Below the pieces are notes generated by a model that was not told the DNA's origin, ran no database searches, and was given only the letters and a program-made list of their open reading frames with translations. The translations under genes were made by a program, and so were the position numbers. This document shows positions 23,327 to 37,677 of a DNA stretch of 64,000 bases, piece after piece. This DNA comes from Cladorhizidae sp. MBARI D1340-BT2 (taxonomy: Eukaryota; Porifera; Demospongiae; Poecilosclerida; Cladorhizidae), in contig JAQNBH010000022.1 of assembly GCA_028752905.1 (NCBI GenBank), positions 186,001 to 250,000 on the forward strand, in the 5' to 3' direction. The first letter of the stretch is position 1. Every line of letters begins with the position of its first letter.

Positions 23327-24234
23327 CTAAAGGTAGGCCTCTCTCTGTTCTCTCTCTTGATACCAAACATCCGTATATTCTGCATACATAGAATCACAAG
23401 ATAGGTTTCTCTATGTGTTCTCTATCTTGATGCTAAACAGGTTAGCTTCATAGATTCTCCACACTTCACTGTATAAACTTGATATATAGCTATTAAGATA
23501 GGTCTCTCCCTGTGCTCTGTGTTGATATCAAACATCCATAATATTCTGCACACTTCACTGTAATGGACTTGATATGATTCTAATGATAGGTTTCATTATG
23601 TGTTCTCTATCTTGATATTTGCCCTAATTTGGTCTATATGTTTCTCATTTCCCCCCCAAAAATCTTGTTATTTTGCCGTAAAGCTCATAACGTTTCTACA
23701 CTTTACCCCAAAAAGATAATTTTTATATCACCGGATAGCCCTTCTAATTATCTGTCTTTTGTACGTGCCAAAATTTTGAGTACTCTTAGTATTAGCAAGT
23801 TATGGTGATTTGAAGTGGTAAGGTTTGCGATCTTTCCTGGCGTTTTCCAGTTGCCAAAGCGGTGGCCTGCCAGTGAAAAACCACTACATTTATTGATAAT
23901 CTGTTGATATGTTGCAGATAAGGGCCTTCTCTATCAGTTGACAAACTCTGGGACTTTGGTCTTGTTAATTAGGGCAGTTATGAATTGTACTCTTACTTGA
24001 TGCTAAACATGTTAGCTTCGTAGATTATCCACACTTCACTGAATAGACTTGATGTATAGCTATTAAGATAGGACTCTCTAAGTGCTCTCTCTTGATACCA
24101 AACATCCATATATTCTGCACACTTCACTGTAATGGACTTGCAAGATAGGTATCTCTCAGTGTTCTCTATCTTGAGCTAAACATGTTAGCTTCATAGATTC
24201 TCCACACTTCACTGAATAGACTTGATATATAGCT
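23327..24234. repeat. Monomer 27, mosaic B then F, 908 bp
   Basis: G193 and no TG deletion on the left; T255, C325, G366 and T461 on the right. Switch between sites 193 and 255. Confidence 0.92.
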
Positions 24235-25142
24235 CTAAAGGTAGGCCTCTCTCTGTTCTCTCTCTTGATACCAAACATCCGTATATTCTGCATACATAGA
24301 ATCACAAGATAGGTTTCTCTATGTGTTCTCTATCTTGATGCTAAACAGGTTAGCTTCATAGATTCTCCACACTTCACTGTATAAACTTGATATATAGCTA
24401 TTAAGATAGGTCTCTCCCTGTGCTCTGTGTTGATATCAAACATCCATAATATTCTGCACACTTCACTGTAATGGACTTGATATGATTCGAATGATAGGTT
24501 TCATTATGTGTTCTCTATCTTGATATTTGCCCTAATTTGGTCTATATGTTTCTCATTTTCCCCCCAAAAATCTTGTTATTTTGCCGTAAAGCTCATAACT
24601 TTTCTACACTTCACCCAAAAAAGATAATTTTTATATCACCGGATAGCCCTTCTAATTATCTGTCTTTTGTACGTGCCAAAATTTTGAGTACTCTAAGTAT
24701 TAGCAAGTTATGGTGATTTGAAGTGGTAAGGTTTGCGATCTTTCCTGGCGTTTTCCAGTTGCCAAAGCGGTGGCCTGCCAGTGAAAAACCACTACATTTA
24801 TTGATAATCTGTTGATATGTTGCAGATAAGGGCCTTCTCTATCAGTTGACAAAATCTGGGACTTTGGTCTTGTTAATTAGGGCAGTTATGAATTGTACTC
24901 TTACTTGATGCTAAACATGTTAGCTTCGTAGATTATCCACACTTCACTGAATAGACTTGATGTATAGCTATTAAGATAGGACTCTCTAAGTGCTCTCTCT
25001 TGATACCAAACATCCATATATTCTGCACACTTCACTGTAATGGACTTGCAAGATAGGTATCTCTCAGTGTTCTCTATCTTGAGCTAAACATGTTAGCTTC
25101 ATAGATTCTCCACACTTCACTGAATAGACTTGATATATAGCT
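24235..25142. repeat. Monomer 28, class B, 908 bp
   Basis: Private CACTTCACCCAAA near 24610 where others have CACTTTACCCAAA. Confidence 0.95.
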
Positions 25143-26050
25143 CTAAAGGTAGGCCTCTCTCTGTTCTCTCCCTTGATACCAAACATCCGTATATTCTGCA
25201 TACATAGAATCACAAGATAGGTTTCTCTATGTGTTCTCTATCTTGATGCTAAACAGGTTAGCTTCATAGATTCTCCACACTTCACTGTATAAACTTGATA
25301 TATAGCTATTAAGATAGGTCTCTCCCTGTGCTCTCTGTTGATATAAAACATCCATAATATTCTGCACACTTCACTGTAATGGACTTGATATGATTCGAAT
25401 GATAGGTTTCATTATGTGTTCTCTATCTTGATATTTGCCCTAATTTGGTCTATATGTTTCTCATTTTCCCCCCAAAAATCTTGTTATTTTGCCGTAAAGC
25501 TCATAACTTTTCTACACTTTACCCCAAAAATATAATTTTTATATCACCGGATAGCCCTTCTAATTATCTGTCTTTTGAACGTGCCAAAATTTTGAGTACT
25601 CTAAGTATTAGCAAGTTATGGTGATTTGAAGTGGTAAGGTTTGAGATCTTTCCTGGCGTTTTCCAGTTGCCAAAGCGGTGGCCTGCCAGTGAAAAACCAC
25701 TACATTTATTGATAATCTGTTGACATGTTGCAGATAAGGGACTTCTCTATCAGTTGACAAACTCTGGGACTTTGGTCTTGTTAATTAGGGCAGTTATGAA
25801 TTGTACTCTTACTTGATGCTAAACATGTTAGCTTCGTAGATTATCCACACTTCACTGAATAGACTTGATGTATAGCTATTAAGATAGGACTCTCTAAGTG
25901 CTCTCTCTTGATACCAAACATCCATATATTCTGCACACTTCACTGTAATGGACTTGCAAGATAGGTATCTCTCAGTGTTCTCTATCTTGAGCTAAACATG
26001 TTAGCTTCATAGATTCTCCACACTTCACTGAATAGACTTGATATATAGCT
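25143..26050. repeat. Monomer 29, class D with GAACG, 908 bp
   Basis: TTTTGAACGTGCC (A436), shared only with the class D monomer at 43859. Confidence 0.95.
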
Positions 26051-26783
26051 CTAAAGGTAGGCCTCTCTCTGTTCTCTCTCTTGATACCAAACATCCGTAT
26101 ATTCTGCATACATAGAATCACAAGATAGGTTTCTCTATGTTCTCTATCTTGATGCTAAACAGGTTAGCTTCATAGATTCTCCACACTTCACTGTATAAAC
26201 TTGATATATAGCTATTAAGATAGGTCTCTCCCTGTGCTCTCTGTTGATATCAAACATCCATAATATTCTGCACACTTCACTGTAATGGACTTGATATGAT
26301 TCTAATGATAGGTTTCATTATGTGTTCTCTATCTTGATATTTGCCCTAATTTGGTCTATATGTTTCTCATTTCCCCCCCAAAAATCTTGTTATTTTGCCG
26401 TAAAGCTCATAACGTTTCTACACTTTACCCCAAAAAGATAATTTTTATATCACCGGATAGCCCTTCTAATTATCTGTCTTTTGTACGTGCCAAAATTTTG
26501 AGTACTCTTAGTATTAGCAAGTTATGGTGATTTGAAGTGGTAAGGTTTGCGATCTTTCCTGGCGTTTTCCAGTTGCCAAAGCGGTGGCCTGCCAGTGAAA
26601 AACCACTACATTTATTGATAATCTGTTGATATGTTGCAGATAAGGGCCTTCTCTATCAGTTGACAAAATCTGGGACTTTGGTCTTGTTAATTAGGGCAGT
26701 TATGAATTGTACTCTTACTTGATGCTAAACATGTTAGCTTCGTAGATTATCCACACTTCACTGAATAGACTTGATGTATAGCT
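26051..26783. repeat. Monomer 30, class F short, 733 bp
   Basis: Same TG deletion and same CTCTCT join (26796-26801) as the monomer at 14424. Confidence 0.9.
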
Positions 26784-27691
26784 ATTAAGATAGGACTCTC
26801 TCTGTTCTCTCTCTTGATACCAAACATCCGTATATTCTGCATACATAGAATCACAAGATAGGTTTCTCTATGTGTTCTCTATCTTGATGCTAAACAGGTT
26901 AGCTTCATAGATTCTCCACACTTCACTGTATAAACTTGATATATAGCTATTAAGATAGGTCTCTCCCTGTGCTCTCTGTTGATATCAAACATCCATAATA
27001 TTCTGCACACTTCACTGTAATGCACTTGATATGATTCGAATGATAGGTTTCATTATGTGTTCTCTATCTTGATATTTGCCCTAATTTGGTCTATATGTTT
27101 CTCATTTTCCCCCCAAAAATCTTGTTATTTTGCCGTAAAGCTCATAACTTTTCTACACTTTACCCAAAAAAGATAATTTTTATATCACCGGATAGCCCTT
27201 CTAATTATCTGTCTTTTGTACGTGCCAAAATTTTGAGTACTCTAAGTATTAGCAAGTTATGGTGATTTGAAGTGGTAAAGTTTGCGATCTTTCCTGGCGT
27301 TTTCCAGTTGCCAAAGCGGTGGCCTGCCAGTGAAAAACCACTACATTTATTGATAATCTGTTGACATGTTGCAGATAAGGGCCTTCTCTATCAGTTGACA
27401 AAATCTGGGACTTTGGTCTTGTTAATTAGGGCAGTTATGAATTGTACTCTTACTTGATGCTAAACATGTTAGCTTCGTAGATTATCCACACTTCACTGAA
27501 TAGACTTGATGTATAGCTATTAAGATAGGACTCTCTAAGTGCTCTCTCTTGATACCAAACATCCATATATTCTGCACACTTCACTGTAATGGACTTGCAA
27601 GATAGGTATCTCTCAGTGTTCTCTATCTTGAGCTAAACATGTTAGCTTCATAGATTCTCCACACTTCACTGAATAGACTTGATATATAGCT
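26784..27691. repeat. Monomer 31, class A, 908 bp
   Basis: Follows a 733 bp F unit and lacks the CTAAAGG anchor. Confidence 0.9.
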
Positions 27692-28599
27692 CTAAAGGTA
27701 GGCCTCTCTCTGTTCTCTCTCTTGATACCAAACATCCGTATATTCTGCATACATAGAATCACAAGATAGGTTTCTCTATGTGTTCTCTATCTTGATGCTA
27801 AACAGGTTAGCTTCATAGATTCTCCACACTTCACTGTATAAACTTGATATATAGCTATTAAGATAGGTCTCTCCCTGTGCTCTGTGTTGATATCAAACAT
27901 CCATAATATTCTGCACACTTCACTGTAATGGACTTGATATGATTCGAATGATAGGTTTCATTATGTGTTCTCTATCTTGATATTTGCCCTAATTTGGTCT
28001 ATATGTTTCTCATTTTCCCCCCAAAAATCTTGTTATTTTGCCGTAAAGCTCATAACTTTTCTACACTTTACCCAAAAAAGATAATTTTTATATCACCGGA
28101 TAGCCCTTCTAATTATCTGTCTTTTGTACGTGCCAAAATTTTGAGTACTCTAAGTATTAGCAAGTTATGGTGATTTGAAGTGGTAAGGTTTGCGATCTTT
28201 CCTGGCGTTTTCCAGTTGCCAAAGCGGTGGCCTGCCAGTGAAAAACCACTACATTTATTGATAATCTGTTGATATGTTGCAGATAAGGGCCTTCTCTATC
28301 AGTTGACAAAATCTGGGACTTTGGTCTTGTTAATTAGGGCAGTTATGAATTGTACTCTTACTTGATGCTAAACATGTTAGCTTCGTAGATTATCCACACT
28401 TCACTGAATAGACTTGATGTATAGCTATTAAGATAGGACTCTCTAAGTGCTCTCTCTTGATACCAAACATCCATATATTCTGCACACTTCACTGTAATGG
28501 ACTTGCAAGATAGGTATCTCTCAGTGTTCTCTATCTTGAGCTAAACATGTTAGCTTCATAGATTCTCCACACTTCACTGAATAGACTTGATATATAGCT
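27692..28599. repeat. Monomer 32, class B, 908 bp
   Basis: Typical class B. Confidence 0.95.
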
Positions 28600-29507
28600 C
28601 TAAAGGTAGGCCTCTCTCTGTTCTCTCTCTTGATACCAAACATCCGTATATTCTGCATACATAGAATCACAAGATAGGTTTCTCTATGTGTTCTCTATCT
28701 TGATGCTAAACAGGTTAGCTTCATAGATTCTCCACACTTCACTGTATAAACTTGATATATAGCTATTAAGATAGGTCTCTCCCTGTGCTCTGTGTTGATA
28801 TCAAACATCCATAATATTCTGCACACTTCACTGTAATGGACTTGATATGATTCGAATGATAGGTTTCATTATGTGTTCTCTATCTTGATATTTGCCCTAA
28901 TTTGGTCTATATGTTTCTCATTTTCCCCCCAAAAATCTTGTTATTTTGCCGTAAAGCTCATAACTTTTCTACACTTTACCCAAAAAAGATAATTTTTATA
29001 TCACCGGATAGCCCTTCTAATTATCTGTCTTTTGTACGTGCCAAAATTTTGAGTACTCTAAGTATTAGCAAGTTATGGTGATTTGAAGTGGTAAAGTTTG
29101 CGATCTTTCCTGGCGTTTTCCAGTTGCCAAAGCGGTGGCCTGCCAGTGAAAAACCACTACATTTATTGATAATCTGTTGACATGTTGCAGATAAGGGCCT
29201 TCTCTATCAGTTGACAAAATCTGGGACTTTGGTCTTGTTAATTAGGGCAGTTATGAATTGTACTCTTACTTGATGCTAAACATGTTAGCTTCGTAGATTA
29301 TCCACACTTCACTGAATAGACTTGATGTATAGCTATTAAGATAGGACTCTCTAAGTGCTCTCTCTTGATACCAAACATCCATATATTCTGCACACTTCAC
29401 TGTAATGGACTTGCAAGATAGGTATCTCTCAGTGTTCTCTATCTTGAGCTAAACATGTTAGCTTCATAGATTCTCCACACTTCACTGAATAGACTTGATA
29501 TATAGCT
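28600..29507. repeat. Monomer 33, mosaic B then A, 908 bp
   Basis: G193 with A496 and C582, as at 16973. Confidence 0.92.
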
Positions 29508-30415
29508 CTAAAGGTAGGCCTCTCTCTGTTCTCTCTCTTGATACCAAACATCCGTATATTCTGCATACATAGAATCACAAGATAGGTTTCTCTATGTGTT
29601 CTCTATCTTGATGCTAAACAGGTTAGCTTCATAGATTCTCCACACTTCACTGTATAAACTTGATATATAGCTATTAAGATAGGTCTCTCCCTGTGCTCTG
29701 TGTTGATATCAAACATCCATAATATTCTGCACACTTCACTGTAATGGACTTGATATGATTCGAATGATAGGTTTCATTATGTGTTCTCTATCTTGATATT
29801 TGCCCTAATTTGGTCTATATGTTTCTCATTTTCCCCCCAAAAATCTTGTTATTTTGCCGTAAAGCTCATAACTTTTCTACACTTTACCCAAAAAAGATAA
29901 TTTTTATATCACCGGATAGCCCTTCTAATTATCTGTCTTTTGTACGTGCCAAAATTTTGAGTACTCTAAGTATTAGCAAGTTATGGTGATTTGAAGTGGT
30001 AAGGTTTGCGATCTTTCCTGGCGTTTTCCAGTTGCCAAAGCGGTGGCCTGCCAGTGAAAAACCACTACATTTATTGATAATCTGTTGATATGTTGCAGAT
30101 AAGGGCCTTCTCTATCAGTTGACAAAATCTGGGACTTTGGTCTTGTTAATTAGGGCAGTTATGAATTGTACTCTTACTTGATGCTAAACATGTTAGCTTC
30201 GTAGATTATCCACACTTCACTGAATAGACTTGATGTATAGCTATTAAGATAGGACTCTCTAAGTGCTCTCTCTTGATACCAAACATCCATATATTCTGCA
30301 CACTTCACTGTAATGGACTTGCAAGATAGGTATCTCTCAGTGTTCTCTATCTTGAGCTAAACATGTTAGCTTCATAGATTCTCCACACTTCACTGAATAG
30401 ACTTGATATATAGCT
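29508..30415. repeat. Monomer 34, class B, 908 bp
   Basis: Typical class B; with the next monomer it forms the extra dimer of this HOR copy. Confidence 0.93.
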
Positions 30416-31323
30416 CTAAAGGTAGGCCTCTCTCTGTTCTCTCTCTTGATACCAAACATCCGTATATTCTGCATACATAGAATCACAAGATAGGTTTCTC
30501 TATGTGTTCTCTATCTTGATGCTAAACAGGTTAGCTTCATAGATTCTCCACACTTCACTGTATAAACTTGATATATAGCTATTAAGATAGGTCTCTCCCT
30601 GTGCTCTGTGTTGATATCAAACATCCATAATATTCTGCACACTTCACTGTAATGGACTTGATATGATTCGAATGATAGGTTTCATTATGTGTTCTCTATC
30701 TTGATATTTGCCCTAATTTGGTCTATATGTTTCTCATTTTCCCCCCAAAAATCTTGTTATTTTGCCGTAAAGCTCATAACTTTTCTACACTTTACCCAAA
30801 AAAGATAATTTTTATATCACCGGATAGCCCTTCTAATTATCTGTCTTTTGTACGTGCCAAAATTTTGAGTACTCTAAGTATTAGCAAGTTATGGTGATTT
30901 GAAGTGGTAAAGTTTGCGATCTTTCCTGGCGTTTTCCAGTTGCCAAAGCGGTGGCCTGCCAGTGAAAAACCACTACATTTATTGATAATCTGTTGACATG
31001 TTGCAGATAAGGGCCTTCTCTATCAGTTGACAAAATCTGGGACTTTGGTCTTGTTAATTAGGGCAGTTATGAATTGTACTCTTACTTGATGCTAAACATG
31101 TTAGCTTCGTAGATTATCCACACTTCACTGAATAGACTTGATGTATAGCTATTAAGATAGGACTCTCTAAGTGCTCTCTCTTGATACCAAACATCCATAT
31201 ATTCTGCACACTTCACTGTAATGGACTTGCAAGATAGGTATCTCTCAGTGTTCTCTATCTTGAGCTAAACATGTTAGCTTCATAGATTCTCCACACTTCA
31301 CTGAATAGACTTGATATATAGCT
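30416..31323. repeat. Monomer 35, mosaic B then A, 908 bp
   Basis: Repeat of the mosaic at 28600, two monomers away. Confidence 0.92.
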
Positions 31324-32231
31324 CTAAAGGTAGGCCTCTCTCTGTTCTCTCTCTTGATACCAAACATCCGTATATTCTGCATACATAGAATCACAAGATA
31401 GGTTTCTCTATGTGTTCTCTATCTTGATGCTAAACAGGTTAGCTTCATAGATTCTCCACACTTCACTGTATAAACTTGATATATAGCTATTAAGATAGGT
31501 CTCTCCCTGTGCTCTGTGTTGATATCAAACATCCATAATATTCTGCACACTTCACTGTAATGGACTTGATATGATTCGAATGATAGGTTTCATTATGTGT
31601 TCTCTATCTTGATATTTGCCCTAATTTGGTCTATATGTTTCTCATTTTCCCCCCAAAAATCTTGTTATTTTGCCGTAAAGCTCATAACTTTTCTACACTT
31701 TACCCAAAAAAGATAATTTTTATATCACCGGATAGCCCTTCTAATTATCTGTCTTTTGTACGTGCCAAAATTTTGAGTACTCTAAGTATTAGCAAGTTAT
31801 GGTGATTTGAAGTGGTAAGGTTTGCGATCTTTCCTGGCGTTTTCCAGTTGCCAAAGCGGTGGCCTGCCAGTGAAAAACCACTACATTTATTGATAATCTG
31901 TTGATATGTTGCAGATAAGGGCCTTCTCTATCAGTTGACAAAATCTGGGACTATGGTCTTGTTAATTAGGGCAGTTATGAATTGTACTCTTACTTGATGC
32001 TAAACATGTTAGCTTCGTAGATTATCCACACTTCACTGAATAGACTTGATGTATAGCTATTAAGATAGGACTCTCTAAGTGCTCTCTCTTGATACCAAAC
32101 ATCCATATATTCTGCACACTTCACTGTAATGGACTTGCAAGATAGGTATCTCTCAGTGTTCTCTATCTTGAGCTAAACATGTTAGCTTCATAGATTCTCC
32201 ACACTTCACTGAATAGACTTGATATATAGCT
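31324..32231. repeat. Monomer 36, class B, 908 bp
   Basis: Private GGGACTATGG where others have GGGACTTTGG. Confidence 0.95.
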
Positions 32232-33139
32232 CTAAAGGTAGGCCTCTCTCTGTTCTCTCCCTTGATACCAAACATCCGTATATTCTGCATACATAGAATC
32301 ACAAGATAGGTTTCTCTATGTGTTCTCTATCTTGATGCTAAACAGGTTAGCTTCATAGATTCTCCACACTTCACTGTATAAACTTGATATATAGCTATTA
32401 AGATAGGTCTCTCCCTGTGCTCTCTGTTGATATAAAACATCCATAATATTCTGCACACTTCACTGTAATGGACTTGATATGATTCGAATGATAGGTTTCA
32501 TTATGTGTTCTCTATCTTGATATTTGCCCTAATTTGGTCTATATGTTTCTCATTTTCCCCCCCAAAATCTTGTTATTTTGCCGTAAAGCTCATAACTTTT
32601 CTACACTTTACCCCAAAAATATAATTTTTATATCACCGGATAGCCCTTCTAATTATCTGTCTTTTGTACGTGCCAAAATTTTGAGTACTCTAAGTATTAG
32701 CAAGTTATGGTGATTTGAAGTGGTAAGGTTTGAGATCTTTCCTGGCGTTTTCCAGTTGCCAAAGCGGTGGCCTGCCAGTGAAAAACCACTACATTTATTG
32801 ATAATCTGTTGACATGTTGCAGATAAGGGACTTCTCTATCAGTTGACAAACTCTGGGACTTTGGTCTTGTTAATTAGGGCAGTTATGAATTGTACTCTTA
32901 CTTGATGCTAAACATGTTAGCTTCGTAGATTATCCACACTTCACTGAATAGACTTGATGTATAGCTATTAAGATAGGACTCTCTAAGTGCTCTCTCTTGA
33001 TACCAAACATCCATATATTCTGCACACTTCACTGTAATGGACTTGCAAGATAGGTATCTCTCAGTGTTCTCTATCTTGAGCTAAACATGTTAGCTTCATA
33101 GATTCTCCACACTTCACTGAATAGACTTGATATATAGCT
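32232..33139. repeat. Monomer 37, class D, 908 bp
   Basis: Has the C7A4 run shared with 18789 but not its CCGCATAT change. Confidence 0.95.
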
Positions 33140-34047
33140 CTAAAGGTAGGCCTCTCTCTGTTCTCTCTCTTGATACCAAACATCCGTATATTCTGCATAC
33201 ATAGAATCACAAGATAGGTTTCTCTATGTGTTCTCTATCTTGATGCTAAACAGGTTAGCTTCATAGATTCTCCACACTTCACTGTATAAACTTGATATAT
33301 AGCTATTAAGATAGGTCTCTCCCTGTGCTCTGTGTTGATATCAAACATCCATAATATTCTGCACACTTCACTGTAATGGACTTGATATGATTCGAATGAT
33401 AGGTTTCATTATGTGTTCTCTATCTTGATATTTGCCCTAATTTGGTCTATATGTTTCTCATTTTCCCCCCAAAAATCTTGTTATTTTGCCGTAAAGCTCA
33501 TAACTTTTCTACACTTTACCCAAAAAAGATAATTTTTATATCACCGGATAGCCCTTCTAATTATCTGTCTTTTGTACGTGCCAAAATTTTGAGTACTCTA
33601 AGTATTAGCAAGTTATGGTGATTTGAAGTGGTAAGGTTTGCGATCTTTCCTGGCGTTTTCCAGTTGCCAAAGCGGTGGCCTGCCAGTGAAAAACCACTAC
33701 ATTTATTGATAATCTGTTGATATGTTGCAGATAAGGGCCTTCTCTATCAGTTGACAAAATCTGGGACTTTGGTCTTGTTAATTAGGGCAGTTATGAATTG
33801 TACTCTTACTTGATGCTAAACATGTTAGCTTCGTAGATTATCCACACTTCACTGAATAGACTTGATGTATAGCTATTAAGATAGGACTCTCTAAGTGCTC
33901 TCTCTTGATACCAAACATCCATATATTCTGCACACTTCACTGTAATGGACTTGCAAGATAGGTATCTCTCAGTGTTCTCTATCTTGAGCTAAACATGTTA
34001 GCTTCATAGATTCTCCACACTTCACTGAATAGACTTGATATATAGCT
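33140..34047. repeat. Monomer 38, class B, 908 bp
   Basis: Occupies the HOR position of the AATCATG pair in copy 1 but has the usual AATCTTG. Confidence 0.95.
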
Positions 34048-34955
34048 CTAAAGGTAGGCCTCTCTCTGTTCTCTCCCTTGATACCAAACATCCGTATATT
34101 CTGCATACATAGAATCACAAGATAGGTTTCTCTATGTGTTCTCTATCTTGATGCTAAACAGGTTAGCTTCATAGATTCTCCACACTTCACTGTATAAACT
34201 TGATATATAGCTATTAAGATAGGTCTCTCCCTGTGCTCTCTGTTGATATAAAACATCCATAATATTCTGCACACTTCACTGTAATGGACTTGATATGATT
34301 CGAATGATAGGTTTCATTATGTGTTCTCTATCTTGATATTTGCCCTAATTTGGTCTATATGTTTCTCATTTTCCCCCCAAAAATCTTGTTATTTTGCCGT
34401 AAAGCTCATAACTTTTCTACACTTTACCCCAAAAATATAATTTTTATATCACCGGATAGCCCTTCTAATTATCTGTCTTTTGTACGTGCCAAAATTTTGA
34501 GTACTCTAAGTATTAGCAAGTTATGGTGATTTGAAGTGGTAAGGTTTGAGATCTTTCCTGGCGTTTTCCAGTTGCCAAAGCGGTGGCCTGCCAGTGAAAA
34601 ACCACTACATTTATTGATAATCTGTTGACATGTTGCAGATAAGGGACTTCTCTATCAGTTGACAAACTCTGGGACTTTGGTCTTGTTAATTAGGGCAGTT
34701 ATGAATTGTACTCTTACTTGATGCTAAACATGTTAGCTTCGTAGATTATCCACACTTCACTGAATAGACTTGATGTATAGCTATTAAGATAGGACTCTCT
34801 AAGTGCTCTCTCTTGATACCAAACATCCATATATTCTGCACACTTCACTGTAATGGACTTGCAAGATAGGTATCTCTCAGTGTTCTCTATCTTGAGCTAA
34901 ACATGTTAGCTTCATAGATTCTCCACACTTCACTGAATAGACTTGATATATAGCT
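34048..34955. repeat. Monomer 39, class D, 908 bp
   Basis: Typical class D. Confidence 0.95.
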
Positions 34956-35861
34956 CTAAAGGTAGGCCTCTCTCTGTTCTCTCTCTTGATACCAAACATC
35001 CGTATATTCTGCATACATAGAATCACAAGATAGGTTTCTCTATGTTCTCTATCTTGATGCTAAACAGGTTAGCTTCATAGATTCTCCACACTTCACTGTA
35101 TAAACTTGATATATAGCTATTAAGATAGGTCTCTCCCTGTGCTCTCTGTTGATATCAAACATCCATAATATTCTGCACACTTCACTGTAATGGACTTGAT
35201 ATGATTCTAATGATAGGTTTCATTATGTGTTCTCTATCTTGATATTTGCCCTAATTTGGTCTATATGTTTCTCATTTCCCCCCCAAAAATCTTGTTATTT
35301 TGCCGTAAAGCTCATAACGTTTCTACACTTTACCCCAAAAAGATAATTTTTATATCACCGGATAGCCCTTCTAATTATCTGTCTTTTGTACGTGCCAAAA
35401 TTTTGAGTACTCTTAGTATTAGCAAGTTATGGTGATTTGAAGTGGTAAGGTTTGCGATCTTTCCTGGCGTTTTCCAGTTGCCAAAGCGGTGGCCTGCCAG
35501 TGAAAAACCACTACATTTATTGATAATCTGTTGATATGTTGCAGATAAGGGCCTTCTCTATCAGTTGACAAACTCTGGGACTTTGGTCTTGTTAATTAGG
35601 GCAGTTATGAATTGTACTCTTACTTGATGCTAAACATGTTAGCTTCGTAGATTATCCACACTTCACTGAATAGACTTGATGTATAGCTATTAAGATAGGA
35701 CTCTCTAAGTGCTCTCTCTTGATACCAAACATCCATATATTCTGCACACTTCACTGTAATGGACTTGCAAGATAGGTATCTCTCAGTGTTCTCTATCTTG
35801 AGCTAAACATGTTAGCTTCATAGATTCTCCACACTTCACTGAATAGACTTGATATATAGCT
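34956..35861. repeat. Monomer 40, class F, 906 bp
   Basis: Counterpart of the 906 bp monomer at 22421. Confidence 0.95.
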
Positions 35862-36769
35862 CTAAAGGTAGGCCTCTCTCTGTTCTCTCTCTTGATACCA
35901 AACATCCGTATATTCTGCATACATAGAATCACAAGATAGGTTTCTCTATGTGTTCTCTATCTTGATGCTAAACAGGTTAGCTTCATAGATTCTCCACACT
36001 TCACTGTATAAACTTGATATATAGCTATTAAGATAGGTCTCTCCCTGTGCTCTGTGTTGATATCAAACATCCATAATATTCTGCACACTTCACTGTAATG
36101 GACTTGATATGATTCGAATGATAGGTTTCATTATGTGTTCTCTATCTTGATATTTGCCCTAATTTGGTCTATATGTTTCTCATTTCCCCCCCAAAAATCT
36201 TGTTATTTTGCCGTAAAGCTCATAACTTTTCTACACTTTACCCAAAAAAGATAATTTTTATATCACCGGATAGCCCTTCTAATTATCTGTCTTTTGTACG
36301 TGCCAAAATTTTGAGTACTCTAAGTATTAGCAAGTTATGGTGATTTGAAGTGGTAAGGTTTGCGATCTTTCCTGGCGTTTTCCAGTTGCCAAAGCGGTGG
36401 CCTGCCAGTGAAAAACCACTACATTTATTGATAATCTGTTGATATGTTGCAGATAAGGGCCTTCTCTATCAGTTGACAAAATCTGGGACTTTGGTCTTGT
36501 TAATTAGGGCAGTTATGAATTGTACTCTTACTTGATGCTAAACATGTTAGCTTCGTAGATTATCCACACTTCACTGAATAGACTTGATGTATAGCTATTA
36601 AGATAGGACTCTCTAAGTGCTCTCTCTTGATACCAAACATCCATATATTCTGCACACTTCACTGTAATGGACTTGCAAGATAGGTATCTCTCAGTGTTCT
36701 CTATCTTGAGCTAAACATGTTAGCTTCATAGATTCTCCACACTTCACTGAATAGACTTGATATATAGCT
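35862..36769. repeat. Monomer 41, class B with C325, 908 bp
   Basis: Class B with the F-type ATTTCCCCCCC run. Confidence 0.95.
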
Positions 36770-37677
36770 CTAAAGGTAGGCCTCTCTCTGTTCTCTCCCT
36801 TGATACCAAACATCCGTATATTCTGCATACATAGAATCACAAGATAGGTTTCTCTATGTGTTCTCTATCTTGATGCTAAACAGGTTAGCTTCATAGATTC
36901 TCCACACTTCACTGTATAAACTTGATATATAGCTATTAAGATAGGTCTCTCCCTGTGCTCTCTGTTGATATAAAACATCCATAATATTCTGCACACTTCA
37001 CTGTAATGGACTTGATATGATTCGAATGATAGGTTTCATTATGTGTTCTCTATCTTGATATTTGCCCTAATTTGGTCGATATGTTTCTCATTTCCCCCCC
37101 AAAAATCTTGTTATTTTGCCGTAAAGCTCATAACTTTTCTACACTTTACCCAAAAAAGATAATTTTTATATCACCGGATAGCCCTTCTAATTATCTGTCT
37201 TTTGTACGTGCCAAAATTTTGAGTACTCTTAGTATTAGCAAGTTATGGTGATTTGAAGTGGTAAGGTTTGCGATCTTTCCTGGCGTTTTCCAGTTGCCAA
37301 AGCGGTGGCCTGCCAGTGAAAAACCACTACATTTATTGATAATCTGTTGATATGTTGCAGATAAGGGCCTTCTCTATCAGTTGACAAACTCTGGGACTTT
37401 GGTCTTGTTAATTAGGGCAGTTATGAATTGTACTCTTACTTGATGCTAAACATGTTAGCTTCGTAGATTATCCACACTTCACTGAATAGACTTGATGTAT
37501 AGCTATTAAGATAGGACTCTCTAAGTGCTCTCTCTTGATACCAAACATCCATATATTCTGCACACTTCACTGTAATGGACTTGCAAGATAGGTATCTCTC
37601 AGTGTTCTCTATCTTGAGCTAAACATGTTAGCTTCATAGATTCTCCACACTTCACTGAATAGACTTGATATATAGCT
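36770..37677. repeat. Monomer 42, mosaic D then F-like, 908 bp
   Basis: C29 and A203 of class D on the left; C325, T461 and C620 to the right, but A383 and T366 as in class B. Private GGTCGATATG. Confidence 0.92.

Larger units (their letters stand above)
14424..26050. repeat. Long higher-order repeat, copy 1 (11627 bp)
   Basis: Thirteen monomers: F (733 bp), A, B, B/A, B, D, B, B, D, F (906), B/F, B, D. The next 733 bp F monomer begins at 26051. The first four monomers match 26051 onward at an offset of 11627; from the B-D pair at 17881-19696 the offset becomes 13443, because copy 2 has two additional monomers. The B monomer with AATCATG is present twice in tandem (19697 and 20605). Confidence 0.8.
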